Shown piece by piece: positions 1 to 9,145 of a DNA stretch of 64,000 nucleotides. How positions within the stretch are numbered: position 1 is the first letter of the stretch; each line of letters starts with the position of its first letter. The notes beneath the pieces are model-generated. The model ran no database searches. It saw only the letters and a program-made list of their open reading frames with translations, and was not told the DNA's origin. This stretch comes from Pseudacidobacterium ailaaui (lineage in GTDB: Bacteria; Acidobacteriota; Terriglobia; Terriglobales; Acidobacteriaceae): NCBI RefSeq assembly GCF_000688455.1, contig NZ_JIAL01000001.1, positions 837,001 to 901,000 of the forward strand, in the 5' to 3' direction. The position numbers and the translations under genes were made by a program.

Positions 1-64
1 CTACCCATACTTTTCTTGCCCATAAGATAGTCCTCACCTAGACCGCAGCCGATTGGAGGAAAGA

Positions 65-274
65 GTGGAGGTAAAAAAGATTCTAGCGGCGCTGGATACT
101 GAAATCGAGCGCCTGAAGGAGGCCCGCACTTTGCTTGCGGGAAATAGTTCCGGCCACACTCCGGGCCGTGCACGCGGCACAAAGATGAGCGCTGCGGCCC
201 GTAACAGAATTTCTGCCGCCATGAAAAAACGCTGGGCAGAACGCCGGAAGCAGACAAAACAAAAATCATCCTGA
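65..274 (+). CDS. Small basic protein with AxRxxISAAMKxRWAER-type tail
   Basis: A 69-residue protein of unknown function. The first half is a predicted charged helix (KKILAALDTEIERLKEAR). The second half is strongly basic and carries SAAARNRISAAMKKRWAER, a pattern I associate with small acidobacterial proteins and which could bind nucleic acid. I chose the GTG at 65 because a GGAGGA at 55-60 sits about 5 nt upstream. A TTG at 53 in the same frame would overlap that ribosome binding site. No partner gene is obvious. Function is unknown. Confidence 0.6.
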   Translation: MEVKKILAALDTEIERLKEARTLLAGNSSGHTPGRARGTKMSAAARNRISAAMKKRWAERRKQTKQKSS

Positions 275-300
275 ACTTTGCTGCTTGGTTCCGTTACTGT

Positions 301-324
301 CTGTCCGGCTTCTGCGCCGGACAG
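301..324. terminator. Perfect 9-bp hairpin after the small basic gene
   Basis: CTGTCCGGC (301-309) and GCCGGACAG (316-324) are perfect inverted repeats around a 6-nt loop. They lie 27 bp after the stop at 274. There is no T-run on either side, so this is a terminator-like hairpin rather than a canonical intrinsic terminator. Confidence 0.45.
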
Positions 325-470
325 AGGCGTGCCTTCCCAGCCGGTATGTCCCAACAGCACACTTCTCAGTACCCGTTTCCCTGCCCTCCGGCCTTGACAT
401 TGAAACCACAGAGATCAGCGCCTAAGATAGACAAATACCATCATGCCTTCTCTGAGGCGCGGATTAAGGA

Positions 471-1499
471 ATGCCGGAAAACTATAAGATTGCGATCGTG
501 GGCGCTGCCTCTCTGCGTGGAAAAGAACTGAACGAGACCCTGAACGACTCTGTCTTCAGCAGCGCCGAATTTCTGCTGATGGATGACGAGTCGGCCCTTG
601 GCCAGCTTGAGACCGTTGGCGATGAAGTCACCTTCATCCAGCGCATCGAGCCTGACGCCTTCCGTGGCGTGGACTTCGTCTTCTTCGCCTCTGATGAAGA
701 GATCACGCGCAAGCACTGGCAGAGTGCGCAGAAGGCAGGCGCCAGCATCATCGACATGAGTTACGCCCTTGAAAGCACACCGGGCGTCCTGCTGCGCGCG
801 CCCTGGGTACAGGATTGGAATGCCGCGCCGGACCTGAAAACCACGACTGTTTCTCCCGCGCATCCGGCCGCTTTCGTTCTCGCCCTGCTGCTTAAGCGTG
901 CGCAGACGGTGGCATCTGTGGTCTCCGCCGCCGCCACAGTGATGGAGCCGGCCTCTGAATATGGCCGCTCCGCCCTCGATGAGCTGCATCAGCAGACCGT
1001 GGGCCTGCTCAGCTTCCAGTCGCTTCCCAAACAGATGTACGATGCCCAGGTGGCCTTCAACGTCGTCCCCAGCCTTGGTGAAGCGGCCAGAGTCAGTCTC
1101 ATGGCCAGCGAGGCGCGCATCCGCCGCCACTACGCCCATCTCGCCGAAGCGATGCTTCCTGATGCCATGATCCAGCTGCTGCATGTTCCTGTCTTTCATG
1201 GATACGGCATCTCTCTGGCCATTTCCTTCGACGAGCCGGTCACGCTCGACCACCTCGAAACCGCCCTCGGGGGTGAACATGTTGAGGTGGTGCTCAGCGA
1301 CTCCGATGCACCCAGCAATCTCAGCTCCGCTGGACAGAGCGACGTCCTGGTCCGCGTGCGCACTGCTGACGGGACCGAACTCGCAACCAAGCACTTCTGG
1401 GTCTGGATGGTGGCCGACAATCTCAAGCTCGCCGCCTTAAACGCGCTGGCCTGCGCCCAGGAACTGCGCTTCCTCCGTCCCCAGGGAAAAGTCCAGTAG
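471..1499 (+). CDS. USG-1-type aspartate-semialdehyde dehydrogenase paralogue without catalytic Cys
   Basis: A 342-residue protein with the ASADH/ArgC fold: an N-terminal Rossmann start (YKIAIVGAASLRGKELNETL) and a C-terminal dimerisation/semialdehyde domain ending FWVWMVADNLKLAALNAL, which resembles the E. coli Usg C-terminus. In true ASADH the catalytic Cys lies in an NPxC segment. The corresponding stretch here is TVSPAHPAAFVLALLL, with no Cys, so normal dehydrogenase chemistry is unlikely. The role of such paralogues is not established. It is followed at once by a LacI-family gene on the same strand. Family placement is good; function is unknown. Confidence 0.75.
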   Translation: MPENYKIAIVGAASLRGKELNETLNDSVFSSAEFLLMDDESALGQLETVGDEVTFIQRIEPDAFRGVDFVFFASDEEITRKHWQSAQKAGASIIDMSYALESTPGVLLRAPWVQDWNAAPDLKTTTVSPAHPAAFVLALLLKRAQTVASVVSAAATVMEPASEYGRSALDELHQQTVGLLSFQSLPKQMYDAQVAFNVVPSLGEAARVSLMASEARIRRHYAHLAEAMLPDAMIQLLHVPVFHGYGISLAISFDEPVTLDHLETALGGEHVEVVLSDSDAPSNLSSAGQSDVLVRVRTADGTELATKHFWVWMVADNLKLAALNALACAQELRFLRPQGKVQ

Positions 1500-1550
1500 G
1501 TGGGCTTTTCCCGGTTGAACATTTTCTCTGCAGACGTTACAAAGGCTGGT

Positions 1551-2630
1551 ATGCCGAAAACGAAGTCTCATGCCAGAAAGGAAAAAAGTCCCTTCCTCCC
1601 TGGCCGGCCGATCAGCCTCAGGGTACTGGGCGATTACCTTGATCTGTCGCCTGCGACGATCTCTCTGGTCCTCAACAACGCGCCCGGTGTGCGCTCCATC
1701 CCTCAGGAAACACGCGACCGCGTCCTGGCGGCGGCAAAGAAGTTCGATTACCGCCCCAGCTTCTATGCACGCTCTCTGCGCCGTAAACAGACCTTTTCCG
1801 TCGGCGTCCTGGTCCCAGAACTCAGCGATGGTTACTCCGTCCTGATCATGGATGGCATCGAGCAGGTCCTCATCGAAGAGGGCTACTTCTATTTCACTGC
1901 CAGTCATCGCCGCAAGGCCGACCTCATCGAAGAATACCCGCGCCTGCTCATGGACCGCGCCGTCGAAGGCTTTGTTGCCATTGATACTGCCCTTCAACAT
2001 CCTCTCCCGCTGCCTGTGGTTGCTGTGGCCAACCACAAGAAGATCGAGGGCGTCACCAGCATCGTGCTCGACCATCGCCGGGCGGCCGAGCTGGCCCTGC
2101 ATCATCTCTACCAGTTGGGACACCGTCAGATCGCCTTCATGCGCGGGCAGCCCTTCAGCTCCGACTCCGAGGACCGCTGGAAGAGCCTGACCTCGGTGGC
2201 CAGAAAGCTCGGCCTTGAGGTCCATCCCGAGCTGACCGTCCAGTTGGAGGTCAATGTCTCCTCACCTGAGCTGGGCTATCCCGTCGTGCAGAAGCTGCTG
2301 GCGCAGAAGCGCCCGTTTACCGCATTGGTGTCTTTCAATGACATTGCAGCCATCGGCGCCATCCGCGCCCTGCGCGACTATGGCCTGCGCGTTCCGGAAG
2401 ACGTCTCAATTGTGGGATTTGACGATATCCAGGGTGCGGCCTATCACAACCCGAGTCTCACCACGATCCGCCAGCCGCTTCATGCCATGGGCACCACCGC
2501 TGCACGCATCCTGCTGCAGCGCATCCGCGGAGAAAAGGAGGTCCCCGGCCAGATTGCCATTGTTCCTGAACTGATCATCCGCGAATCCACCTGCCCCCCC
2601 AATCCCAGGCGCACCAGTCGCAGGACATAG
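1551..2630 (+). CDS. LacI-family transcriptional regulator
   Basis: A DNA-binding repressor/activator of 359 residues. After a short basic N-terminal extension comes the LacI helix-turn-helix and hinge (LGDYLDLSPATISLVLNN, then YRPSFYARSLRR). A periplasmic-binding-protein-like sugar-sensing domain follows (VGVLVPELSDGYS through GFDDIQGAAYHNPSLTTIRQP). The usual LacI C-terminal features are present. The ATG at 1551 is preferred over an in-frame GTG at 1500, which directly abuts the previous stop; AAAGG lies just upstream of 1551. Ligand and operator are not evident. Linkage to the USG-like gene suggests co-transcription but not a shared pathway. Confidence 0.88.
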   Translation: MPKTKSHARKEKSPFLPGRPISLRVLGDYLDLSPATISLVLNNAPGVRSIPQETRDRVLAAAKKFDYRPSFYARSLRRKQTFSVGVLVPELSDGYSVLIMDGIEQVLIEEGYFYFTASHRRKADLIEEYPRLLMDRAVEGFVAIDTALQHPLPLPVVAVANHKKIEGVTSIVLDHRRAAELALHHLYQLGHRQIAFMRGQPFSSDSEDRWKSLTSVARKLGLEVHPELTVQLEVNVSSPELGYPVVQKLLAQKRPFTALVSFNDIAAIGAIRALRDYGLRVPEDVSIVGFDDIQGAAYHNPSLTTIRQPLHAMGTTAARILLQRIRGEKEVPGQIAIVPELIIRESTCPPNPRRTSRRT

Positions 2631-2698
2631 CGAGACCGTCCGGCCCTGCAGGATTCCGCTATACTGCGGCTTGCGGTCCATCGAGAAAGGAAACTGTC

Positions 2699-3208
2699 AT
2701 GAAATCCCGTCTTTGCCGGTCTGCGTTTCTGCTCGCGCTGCTTGCCAGCTTTGCCCTGTCTTCCTTCGCCCAATCCGCCCCGGTGCTTCTCCACGCTGCG
2801 GAGGCGGGCAAAATCCTTCCCGATGCGGTCTTCTTCCGCGGCCAATCGGCCCAGGTCCAGGCGCGCAACTCTGCGGGCATCAAATTTCCCAATGGCATGT
2901 ATGTGCTCACCGCCCTGGTGGACAACTCCGGCTACTCCACCGGGATCCAGCAGAAATACCAGGCATATTTCATCACGGAAGTCCCTCTCAGCTTCAGCGG
3001 CCACACTCTTCGCCCCGGCGCGTATGGCGTGGGCATCGTAAACGGCAGCTTTCTCGTCATGGACATCGCTGCAAATGATCTCTTTTCCGTGCCCGCCACA
3101 CATGATGCTTCCATCAAACGCCCCACGCCCCTGCAATTGGATCCCGACGGAAACCACTACCGTCTTTACTTTGGCCGCAACTACGTTGTCTTTTCCAGCA
3201 CCCATTAA
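2699..3208 (+). CDS. Secreted protein of unknown function
   Basis: A 169-residue protein with a clear signal peptide (MKSRLCRSAFLLALLASFALSSFAQS), so it should be exported. The mature part is rich in beta-strand-like segments, such as AQVQARNSAGIKFPNGMYVL and RPGAYGVGIVNGSFLVMD, and has no Cys pair, metal site or catalytic motif I recognise. GAAAGGA lies just ahead of the ATG and supports the start. It lies between the LacI-family gene and cutC. Function unknown. Confidence 0.7.
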   Translation: MKSRLCRSAFLLALLASFALSSFAQSAPVLLHAAEAGKILPDAVFFRGQSAQVQARNSAGIKFPNGMYVLTALVDNSGYSTGIQQKYQAYFITEVPLSFSGHTLRPGAYGVGIVNGSFLVMDIAANDLFSVPATHDASIKRPTPLQLDPDGNHYRLYFGRNYVVFSSTH

Positions 3209-3285
3209 GGTAGCAGTAGCAGGCCCTGTCCGCAGGCTTGAAGTGTGGCCTGTCTGCGTTCCATAAAAGTCTGATACAAAAAAAC

Positions 3286-4026
3286 ATGGTCGTTGAAATC
3301 TGTCTTGAGTCTGTTGACTCCGTCCTTGCTGCCGAACGCGGAGGCGCGGCGCGCGTCGAACTCTGCGCCAATCTGCTGGAGGGCGGCACAACCCCCAGTG
3401 CTGGGACCATCCGCGCCGCACGCGAGTGCTCCCGCATCGCCATCCATGTGATGGTCCGCCCCCGGGGCGGCGACTTCCTCTACACAGAAACTGAATTTGC
3501 CGCCATGCAGCATGATGTCCGCATGGCGAAAGAGCTGGGAGCCGATGGCATTGTGCTGGGCCTTCTTCGGCCCGACGGTACTGTGGACGTTGAGCGCACA
3601 CGCCATCTGGTCGAGCTCGCATCCCCTCTGCCTGTCACCTTCCATCGGGCGATTGATGTTTCGCGCGACCTGCTCGAAGCGCTGGAAGCCGTCATCTCTA
3701 CGGGGGCCGCACGTGTGCTCACCTCGGGCGGCCAGCCCTCGGTTGTCGATGGAGCGCCGATGGTGGCCAGGATGGTCGAGGCCGCCCGTGACCGCATCAT
3801 CGTCATGCCTGGATGCGGCATCACGCCGGAAAACATTGTGTCTGTGCTGCAGACCATCGGCGCCCGGGAGGTCCATATCGCACTCGATGAACCCGTCCCC
3901 AGCCCCATGCACTTCCGTAAGGCGGAGATCCCGATGGGCGGAATCGAAGGCCGCGAATACCTCCGCTTCATGACCCCGGAAAGTGCGGTGCGCAGGACCG
4001 TCGAGGCGGTGAAGGCCCTGACCTAG
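3286..4026 (+). CDS. cutC: Copper homeostasis protein CutC
   Basis: A 246-residue CutC-family TIM barrel, the normal size for the family. It opens VVEICLESVDSVLAAERGGA and has the family segments RVELCANLLEGGTTPS, HVMVRPRGGDF and VLTSGGQPS. The ATG at 3286 matches the normal CutC N-terminus, whereas an upstream in-frame ATG at 3238 would add 16 unconserved residues. CutC was linked to copper tolerance in E. coli, but its biochemical activity is still uncertain, so the family name is more secure than the role. No other copper gene is adjacent. Confidence 0.9.
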   Translation: MVVEICLESVDSVLAAERGGAARVELCANLLEGGTTPSAGTIRAARECSRIAIHVMVRPRGGDFLYTETEFAAMQHDVRMAKELGADGIVLGLLRPDGTVDVERTRHLVELASPLPVTFHRAIDVSRDLLEALEAVISTGAARVLTSGGQPSVVDGAPMVARMVEAARDRIIVMPGCGITPENIVSVLQTIGAREVHIALDEPVPSPMHFRKAEIPMGGIEGREYLRFMTPESAVRRTVEAVKALT

Positions 4027-4073
4027 GTCCACTTCATGCCGAGGAACCGCTCTTGTGGGCCTTGCGAAAGATT

Positions 4074-5369
4074 TCAGACGGGTCCTTCGGCTGGAAGCAC
4101 GACTCCACGGCATTCGCCAAAGCCAATGCGCGGATGCCCCTCTCGCTCACAATATCCGCGCAAGATGACCTCATCCCCATCTTCGAGAAATCTGCGCTCC
4201 TCCCCGGTCGGAAGCAGCAAAGGGTCCGCGCCGCGGCGCGTCATTTCCAGCAGACATCCGACTGAATCTCTCGTTGGGCCGGAGACCGTACCAGTCCCCA
4301 GCAGGTCACCCGGACGCAGGTTACAGCCGTTGCTGGCATGGTGCGTCAGCATCTGGGCCAGCGTCCAGTAAAGGTCGCGCAAATGGCCCTGGCTGATTCT
4401 CACCGGGGCCATCCTTTCGCGCCGCATCAGGTTGGTCGAGAGCCAGACCTCCACCGTCAGGTCCACCCCGCCTCTTGCCTGGTCCTCGGCCCCAAGCAGA
4501 TAAGGAAGCGGATCGGGGTCTCCCGCGTCTCGCTGAAATGCGGAAATGCGGAATGGCTCCAGCGCATCAAGAGTGACCACCCACGGCGAGATGGATGTGG
4601 CAAAGTTCTTGGCCAGAAATGGCCCCAGAGGCTGGTATTCCCAGGACTGGATGTCTCTTGCCGACCAGTCATTCAGCAGACAGAGTCCGAAGATGTGCTC
4701 CTCTGCTTCTGAAATCGGGATGCATTGCCCCCGTGCATTGCCGCGCCCCGTAAAAAAGCCCACTTCCATCTCATAATCGAGCAGGCGAGAAGGACCGTAG
4801 ACCGGTCCTGCGGGATCGGTCGTCTTTCTCTGGCCGCAGGGCCGGTAGACCACCGCCCCACTCACCACTACGGACGAGGCCCGACCATGATAGGCAATCG
4901 GAACGTATTTGTAGTTCGGTAGAAGGGGCTGGTCCGGACGGAAGAGCCGTCCGACATTCGTCGCATGATAAATAGAGGCATAAAAATCCGTGTAGTCGCC
5001 AATGGCAGCAGGAAGGTGCATCGTCACCCGCGCCATCGGGAGCAGCAGTGCCTCCACCTGACTTCTTATCTTTGACGGAGCCTCCTCGTCCAGCAGTGCC
5101 TGCACGCGCTGACGCAACGCAGTGACCGCACCACGTCCGAGCTCCATCAGCGGATTGAGCACAGGCGCACAACATGCCCGTTGCAATGACCCTTCCAGGC
5201 TGTCCAGAAGCCCCTGACGGACGCAGCCGCCCAAATCAAGGACCTGGTCGCCAATGGCTATGCCAATCCGCGGGCCCTCCTCTCCAGACGAGAAGACACC
5301 GAAGGGAAGGTTCTGCAAGGGAAAGTCTGTCTGGCCGTCATTGGCTGACGCTACCCAGCTCTTCTGCAT
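4074..5369 (-). CDS. fahA: Fumarylacetoacetase
   Basis: Final step of tyrosine/homogentisate catabolism: hydrolyses fumarylacetoacetate to fumarate and acetoacetate in the cytoplasm. The protein has 431 residues, normal for the long bacterial/eukaryotic FAH type. Visible family features are the N-terminal SH3-like domain, YTDFYASIYHATNVG with the catalytic His, YEMEVGFF with two metal-binding Glu, LNDWSARDIQSWEY with the Asp ligand, and GTGTVSGP near the C-terminus. The ATG at 5369 shares one base with the TGA of the upstream gene (TGATG), so translation is probably coupled. A GTG at 5378 is an alternative start. Confidence 0.95.
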   Translation of the reverse strand: MQKSWVASANDGQTDFPLQNLPFGVFSSGEEGPRIGIAIGDQVLDLGGCVRQGLLDSLEGSLQRACCAPVLNPLMELGRGAVTALRQRVQALLDEEAPSKIRSQVEALLLPMARVTMHLPAAIGDYTDFYASIYHATNVGRLFRPDQPLLPNYKYVPIAYHGRASSVVVSGAVVYRPCGQRKTTDPAGPVYGPSRLLDYEMEVGFFTGRGNARGQCIPISEAEEHIFGLCLLNDWSARDIQSWEYQPLGPFLAKNFATSISPWVVTLDALEPFRISAFQRDAGDPDPLPYLLGAEDQARGGVDLTVEVWLSTNLMRRERMAPVRISQGHLRDLYWTLAQMLTHHASNGCNLRPGDLLGTGTVSGPTRDSVGCLLEMTRRGADPLLLPTGEERRFLEDGDEVILRGYCEREGHPRIGFGECRGVVLPAEGPV

Positions 5370-6241
5370 CACAACCACCCCAGCGCTTTCAAATCATCCA
5401 CCGGCTCGGTAAATGAGCAGGACCCGAAGCTGATGGCAAACCTCTGGCGTACTTCGCGGATCTGATCTGTGGAAAACCTCTTCCCATGCCAGGTGAGTGC
5501 TGCCGGGCTCCAGGCAAAGGCCGATGGGCTCTCTTCCAGCAGCACCGCACGGACCTCTTCCAGCCCCGCCCCGAAATATGCAACCACGGCGGCGACAAAT
5601 AGATTGATGAAGCCATGCATCCATGCAGAAGCGCTCTCGGGTTCATAGGTCAGCTTCTGTACCGAACGCAATGGATGATGCAGCCCAGCCGTCGCCTTGA
5701 AGGCCACTCTTGCTTCTGCACAGGAGACGAGAAACCGCGCAACCTCATCAGCCTCCGGAAAGGCATCCGGTGTCAGCCCTCCGGTCCTCAGTTTGGCCCG
5801 AAGACCAAGGCGCTGCACTACGGGAAGCACCTGCCTGCACTCCCTGGACGAAAACTCGACATACAGGGCAGAAGCTCGCCGCGTACTCATTACCCTCTGC
5901 TCCAGGTCCGCCGCATCCTCTGTCCTGCACTCGACAGACTGGATCCAGACGGCCCCCTCTTGAAAGCCTTCCATCCATTGCGCGTCCTGCTCCGGACTGC
6001 CGCTGCTCAGCACGCTCAGCAGCCACGGGGGCCCCTGCTCATCGCAGCAGTCCTGCTGAAATGCAGCGGCAAACTCTTTGAGCCGCTGCGCAGGAACAAT
6101 GAAACGGCCCAGCATCCATGCTTGTTCACCGGAACGATAGCGGGCAAAGTTGCTGACGGCGGTCCGCATATCGAGCCCGGCGGGAGGAAACAGTCCCGCA
6201 TAATCCACCAGCCCGTCCAGCAGGGCCTCAATCGCGGTCAT
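5369..6241 (-). CDS. Unknown protein in the homogentisate operon
   Basis: A 290-residue protein lying between hmgA and fahA, overlapping both (ATGA with hmgA, TGATG with fahA), so it is almost certainly translated with them. I do not recognise the family. It has no signal peptide and looks soluble. Alternating hydrophobic strands and helices plus two phosphate-loop-like segments, [16 protein letters not shown] and [14 protein letters not shown], suggest a TIM-barrel-like fold, but this is a visual guess. Maleylacetoacetate isomerase is expected at this place in the pathway, but no glutathione-S-transferase features are visible. The ATG at 6241 is preferred over one at 6283 because of the ATGA overlap. 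Confidence 0.75.
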   Translation of the reverse strand: MTAIEALLDGLVDYAGLFPPAGLDMRTAVSNFARYRSGEQAWMLGRFIVPAQRLKEFAAAFQQDCCDEQGPPWLLSVLSSGSPEQDAQWMEGFQEGAVWIQSVECRTEDAADLEQRVMSTRRASALYVEFSSRECRQVLPVVQRLGLRAKLRTGGLTPDAFPEADEVARFLVSCAEARVAFKATAGLHHPLRSVQKLTYEPESASAWMHGFINLFVAAVVAYFGAGLEEVRAVLLEESPSAFAWSPAALTWHGKRFSTDQIREVRQRFAISFGSCSFTEPVDDLKALGWL

Positions 6242-7542
6242 CCTTTGTTTCCCCTGAAATGCTTCTTCAGTCCCTGCCAGCATTCGTAATACTCATGCTG
6301 AAGGACCTTCGTCTCCAGGGCAAACTTTGTTGGACGGACCGCCAGCTGGGTCTCAAACATAAAGGCCAGGGTATTGCCCAGATATTGCGGCTTCAGCTCT
6401 GCCGAGCTGGCCTTCTCAAAGGTCTCCGCATCCGGACCATGGCCAGCCATGCAGTTGTGCAGGCTGGCCCCACCCGGTACAAACCCTTCAGCCTTGGCAT
6501 CGTATTGGCCGAAAATCAGCCCCATAAACTCATTCATCATGTTCCGGTGGAACCACGGCGGGCGGAAGGTGTGCTCGGCCACCATCCATCGCGGCGGGAA
6601 GATTGCAAAGTCCACATTTGCCGTACCTGGAACCGTGCTCGGTGATGTCAGGACGGTATAGATGGATGGGTCCGGGTGATCAAAGGAAACCGTATTGATG
6701 CAGTTGAAGTTCTTCAGATCATATTTGTAAGGAGCATAGTTGCCATGCCACCCCACAACATCCAGAGGCGAGTGGTCGATCTCAGCCACCCAAAGCCTCC
6801 CTAAAAATTTGCTGACTATCTGGAATGTGCCTTCTCGGTCCTCATAGGCAGCCTGCGGATAGAGAAAGTCCCGGGGATTTGCCAGGCCATTGGCGCCAAT
6901 CGGCCCCAGCTCCGGCAGACGAAAATGCTGCCCATAGTTCTCGCAGATGTATCCACGCGCCGCACTCCCCTCCAGCACGACCCGAAACTTCACCCCGCGC
7001 GGAAGGATGCAGATTTCCCCCGGAGATACGGCCAGAATTCCCAGCTCGGTATGGAAGCGCAACGCTCCTTCCTGCGGGACCACCAGCATCTCGCCGTCGG
7101 CGTTGTAGAAAAACCGGTCTTCCATGGAGCGGTTGATCGCATAAATATGAATGGCCACGCCCACCTGCATGGCAGGATCGCCATTGCCGCCCATGGTCAT
7201 CATTCCATCCACAAAGTCCGACGGTCCTGTTGGAATCGGGACCGGGTCCCAGCGCAACTGATTGGGCGGTGTGGGGACCTCCGTAAACGGACCGCTGCGG
7301 ATCAGCTTCAGGGGAGCTTCTTCGTATGGCTTGTGCGTCACAGAAGGACGGATGCGATACGTCCACGTGCGACGGTTCACATGGCGCGGCGAGGTAAAGG
7401 ACGTCCCGCTGAGCTGCTCCGTATACAGTCCAAGAGGGTGCTTCTGGGGAGCATTCTGCCCCAAAGGCAGCGCCCCAGCCATGGCTTCGGTTGCGAACTC
7501 GTTGCCAAATCCAGACTGATATTTCCATGTGGAAGCCGACAT
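6238..7542 (-). CDS. hmgA: Homogentisate 1,2-dioxygenase
   Basis: Non-haem iron ring-cleavage enzyme turning homogentisate into maleylacetoacetate. Its 434 residues match the family. The N-terminus ([13 protein letters not shown]) is diagnostic, and the iron-binding region near residues 330-375 shows [18 protein letters not shown] and [11 protein letters not shown], with the His and Glu ligands. A strong GGAGGG stands 4 nt before the ATG. It is the first gene of the minus-strand operon hmgA-unknown-fahA, divergent from glpK with about 100 bp between the starts. The 4-hydroxyphenylpyruvate dioxygenase that makes its substrate is not in this window. Confidence 0.97.
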   Translation of the reverse strand: MSASTWKYQSGFGNEFATEAMAGALPLGQNAPQKHPLGLYTEQLSGTSFTSPRHVNRRTWTYRIRPSVTHKPYEEAPLKLIRSGPFTEVPTPPNQLRWDPVPIPTGPSDFVDGMMTMGGNGDPAMQVGVAIHIYAINRSMEDRFFYNADGEMLVVPQEGALRFHTELGILAVSPGEICILPRGVKFRVVLEGSAARGYICENYGQHFRLPELGPIGANGLANPRDFLYPQAAYEDREGTFQIVSKFLGRLWVAEIDHSPLDVVGWHGNYAPYKYDLKNFNCINTVSFDHPDPSIYTVLTSPSTVPGTANVDFAIFPPRWMVAEHTFRPPWFHRNMMNEFMGLIFGQYDAKAEGFVPGGASLHNCMAGHGPDAETFEKASSAELKPQYLGNTLAFMFETQLAVRPTKFALETKVLQHEYYECWQGLKKHFRGNKG

Positions 7543-7645
7543 CGTTCCCTCCAGTGAAAACTCTATAAGCTATCTGCTGCCAGGGTCGTTTGGCAAATGC
7601 TTGCACAAAGGCCGCGGACATTGTTTACTCATCCTTGCCGCGCTT

Positions 7646-9145
7646 ATGTCATACATTCTCGCTTTGGACCAGGGAACGACCAGCTCACGCGCCATTCTCT
7701 TCTCGCCGAATGGTGAGATTGCCGCACAGGCGCACCAGGAATTCCGGCAGATTTACCCCGAAGGCGGATGGGTCGAGCATGACCCGTTTGACATTCTGAC
7801 CACACAGCTCAGCTCCGCCATCGAGGCACTGGCCCGCGCCGGAGCGCGTCCGCGCGATGTCGCGGCGCTGGGCATCACCAACCAGCGCGAGACGGTCATC
7901 GTCTGGGACCGGGAAACCAGCCGGCCCATCTATAACGCCATTGTCTGGCAGGACCGTCGCACCGCACCACTCTGCCAACGTCTGGCAGCAGATGGCGTAG
8001 AGAGCACCATCGTGGAACGGACGGGCCTGCTGCTCGATCCCTATTTTTCCGCAACCAAAATCGCCTGGCTGCTCGAAAATGTCCCCGGCGCACGGGAAAG
8101 GGCTGAAGCCGGCAAGCTGGCGTTCGGGACCGTCGACTCCTGGCTAATCTGGAACCTGACCAGCGGCAAAACGCACGTCACCGACTACACCAATGCATCA
8201 CGCACCATGCTCTTCAACCTCGCGAAGGGCAGGTGGGACGAGGACCTTCTGAAGCTCTTCAACATCCCTGAGCAAATGATGCCCGAGGTCGTCTGGTCCA
8301 GCGGAATGATAGGTGAAGTCACAACCACCCTTGGCCTGGGCTCAATTCCCATTGCTGGCATTGCCGGTGACCAGCAGTCGGCACTCTTCGGGCAGCTTTG
8401 CCTGCATCCAGGCGATGCAAAAAACACTTATGGTACGGGATGCTTCCTTTTGCAAAACATCGGGGAGAAGTTTGTAACTTCAAAAAACCGCCTCATCACC
8501 ACTCTGGTCTGCAGCCTGGACCGCAAACTCGAATACGCTTTTGAAGGAAGCATCTTTATCGGCGGAGCCGTCGTCCAGTGGTTGCGCGACAATCTCCGGC
8601 TCATCCAGAAATCATCCGAAGTGGAAGCACTGGCCAATACGGTACACGACTCGGACGGCGTCGTGCTGGTGCCGGCATTCGTCGGTCTGGGTGCCCCGCA
8701 CTGGGATGCGCACGCAAGCGGCCTGCTCATTGGCCTGCGCCGCAGCACGCAGCCAGGACACATTGCCCGGGCGGCGCTGGAAAGCATTGCCTTCCAGGTT
8801 GCTGATGTGATGGACGCGATGCTCTCCGGCTCAGGACATTCCTTCTCAGAACTTCGCGTGGACGGTGGGGCAGCAGTCAATGACATGCTGATGCAGTTTC
8901 AGGCCGACCTGCTCGGTCTGCCTGTGCTGCGCCCTGCGGTGACAGAAACAACAGCGCTCGGAGCAGCCTATCTGGCCGGACTCGCCGTTGGTTTCTGGAA
9001 AGATCCCAGAGAGCTCTGGTCTCTGCGAAAGAACGATGTGCGCTTTGAACCCAGCCGCGACCGGGCAGAAATTACCGCCATGCGTGAACGCTGGCGGCAG
9101 GCCGTGGAGCGCAGTAAGCACTGGACAGAGGAAGAAATTGCATGA
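7646..9145 (+). CDS. glpK: Glycerol kinase
   Basis: Phosphorylates glycerol to sn-glycerol 3-phosphate with ATP. 499 residues, the usual length. It starts [18 protein letters not shown] (phosphate-1 motif of the FGGY family), with [30 protein letters not shown] and the C-terminal [18 protein letters not shown]. The ATG at 7646 fits the family N-terminus; the reading frame is open further upstream from 7529 but that part is not conserved. The 3' end overlaps glpD by ATGA, so glpK-glpD-glpF form a tightly coupled operon for glycerol use. Confidence 0.97.
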   Translation: MSYILALDQGTTSSRAILFSPNGEIAAQAHQEFRQIYPEGGWVEHDPFDILTTQLSSAIEALARAGARPRDVAALGITNQRETVIVWDRETSRPIYNAIVWQDRRTAPLCQRLAADGVESTIVERTGLLLDPYFSATKIAWLLENVPGARERAEAGKLAFGTVDSWLIWNLTSGKTHVTDYTNASRTMLFNLAKGRWDEDLLKLFNIPEQMMPEVVWSSGMIGEVTTTLGLGSIPIAGIAGDQQSALFGQLCLHPGDAKNTYGTGCFLLQNIGEKFVTSKNRLITTLVCSLDRKLEYAFEGSIFIGGAVVQWLRDNLRLIQKSSEVEALANTVHDSDGVVLVPAFVGLGAPHWDAHASGLLIGLRRSTQPGHIARAALESIAFQVADVMDAMLSGSGHSFSELRVDGGAAVNDMLMQFQADLLGLPVLRPAVTETTALGAAYLAGLAVGFWKDPRELWSLRKNDVRFEPSRDRAEITAMRERWRQAVERSKHWTEEEIA

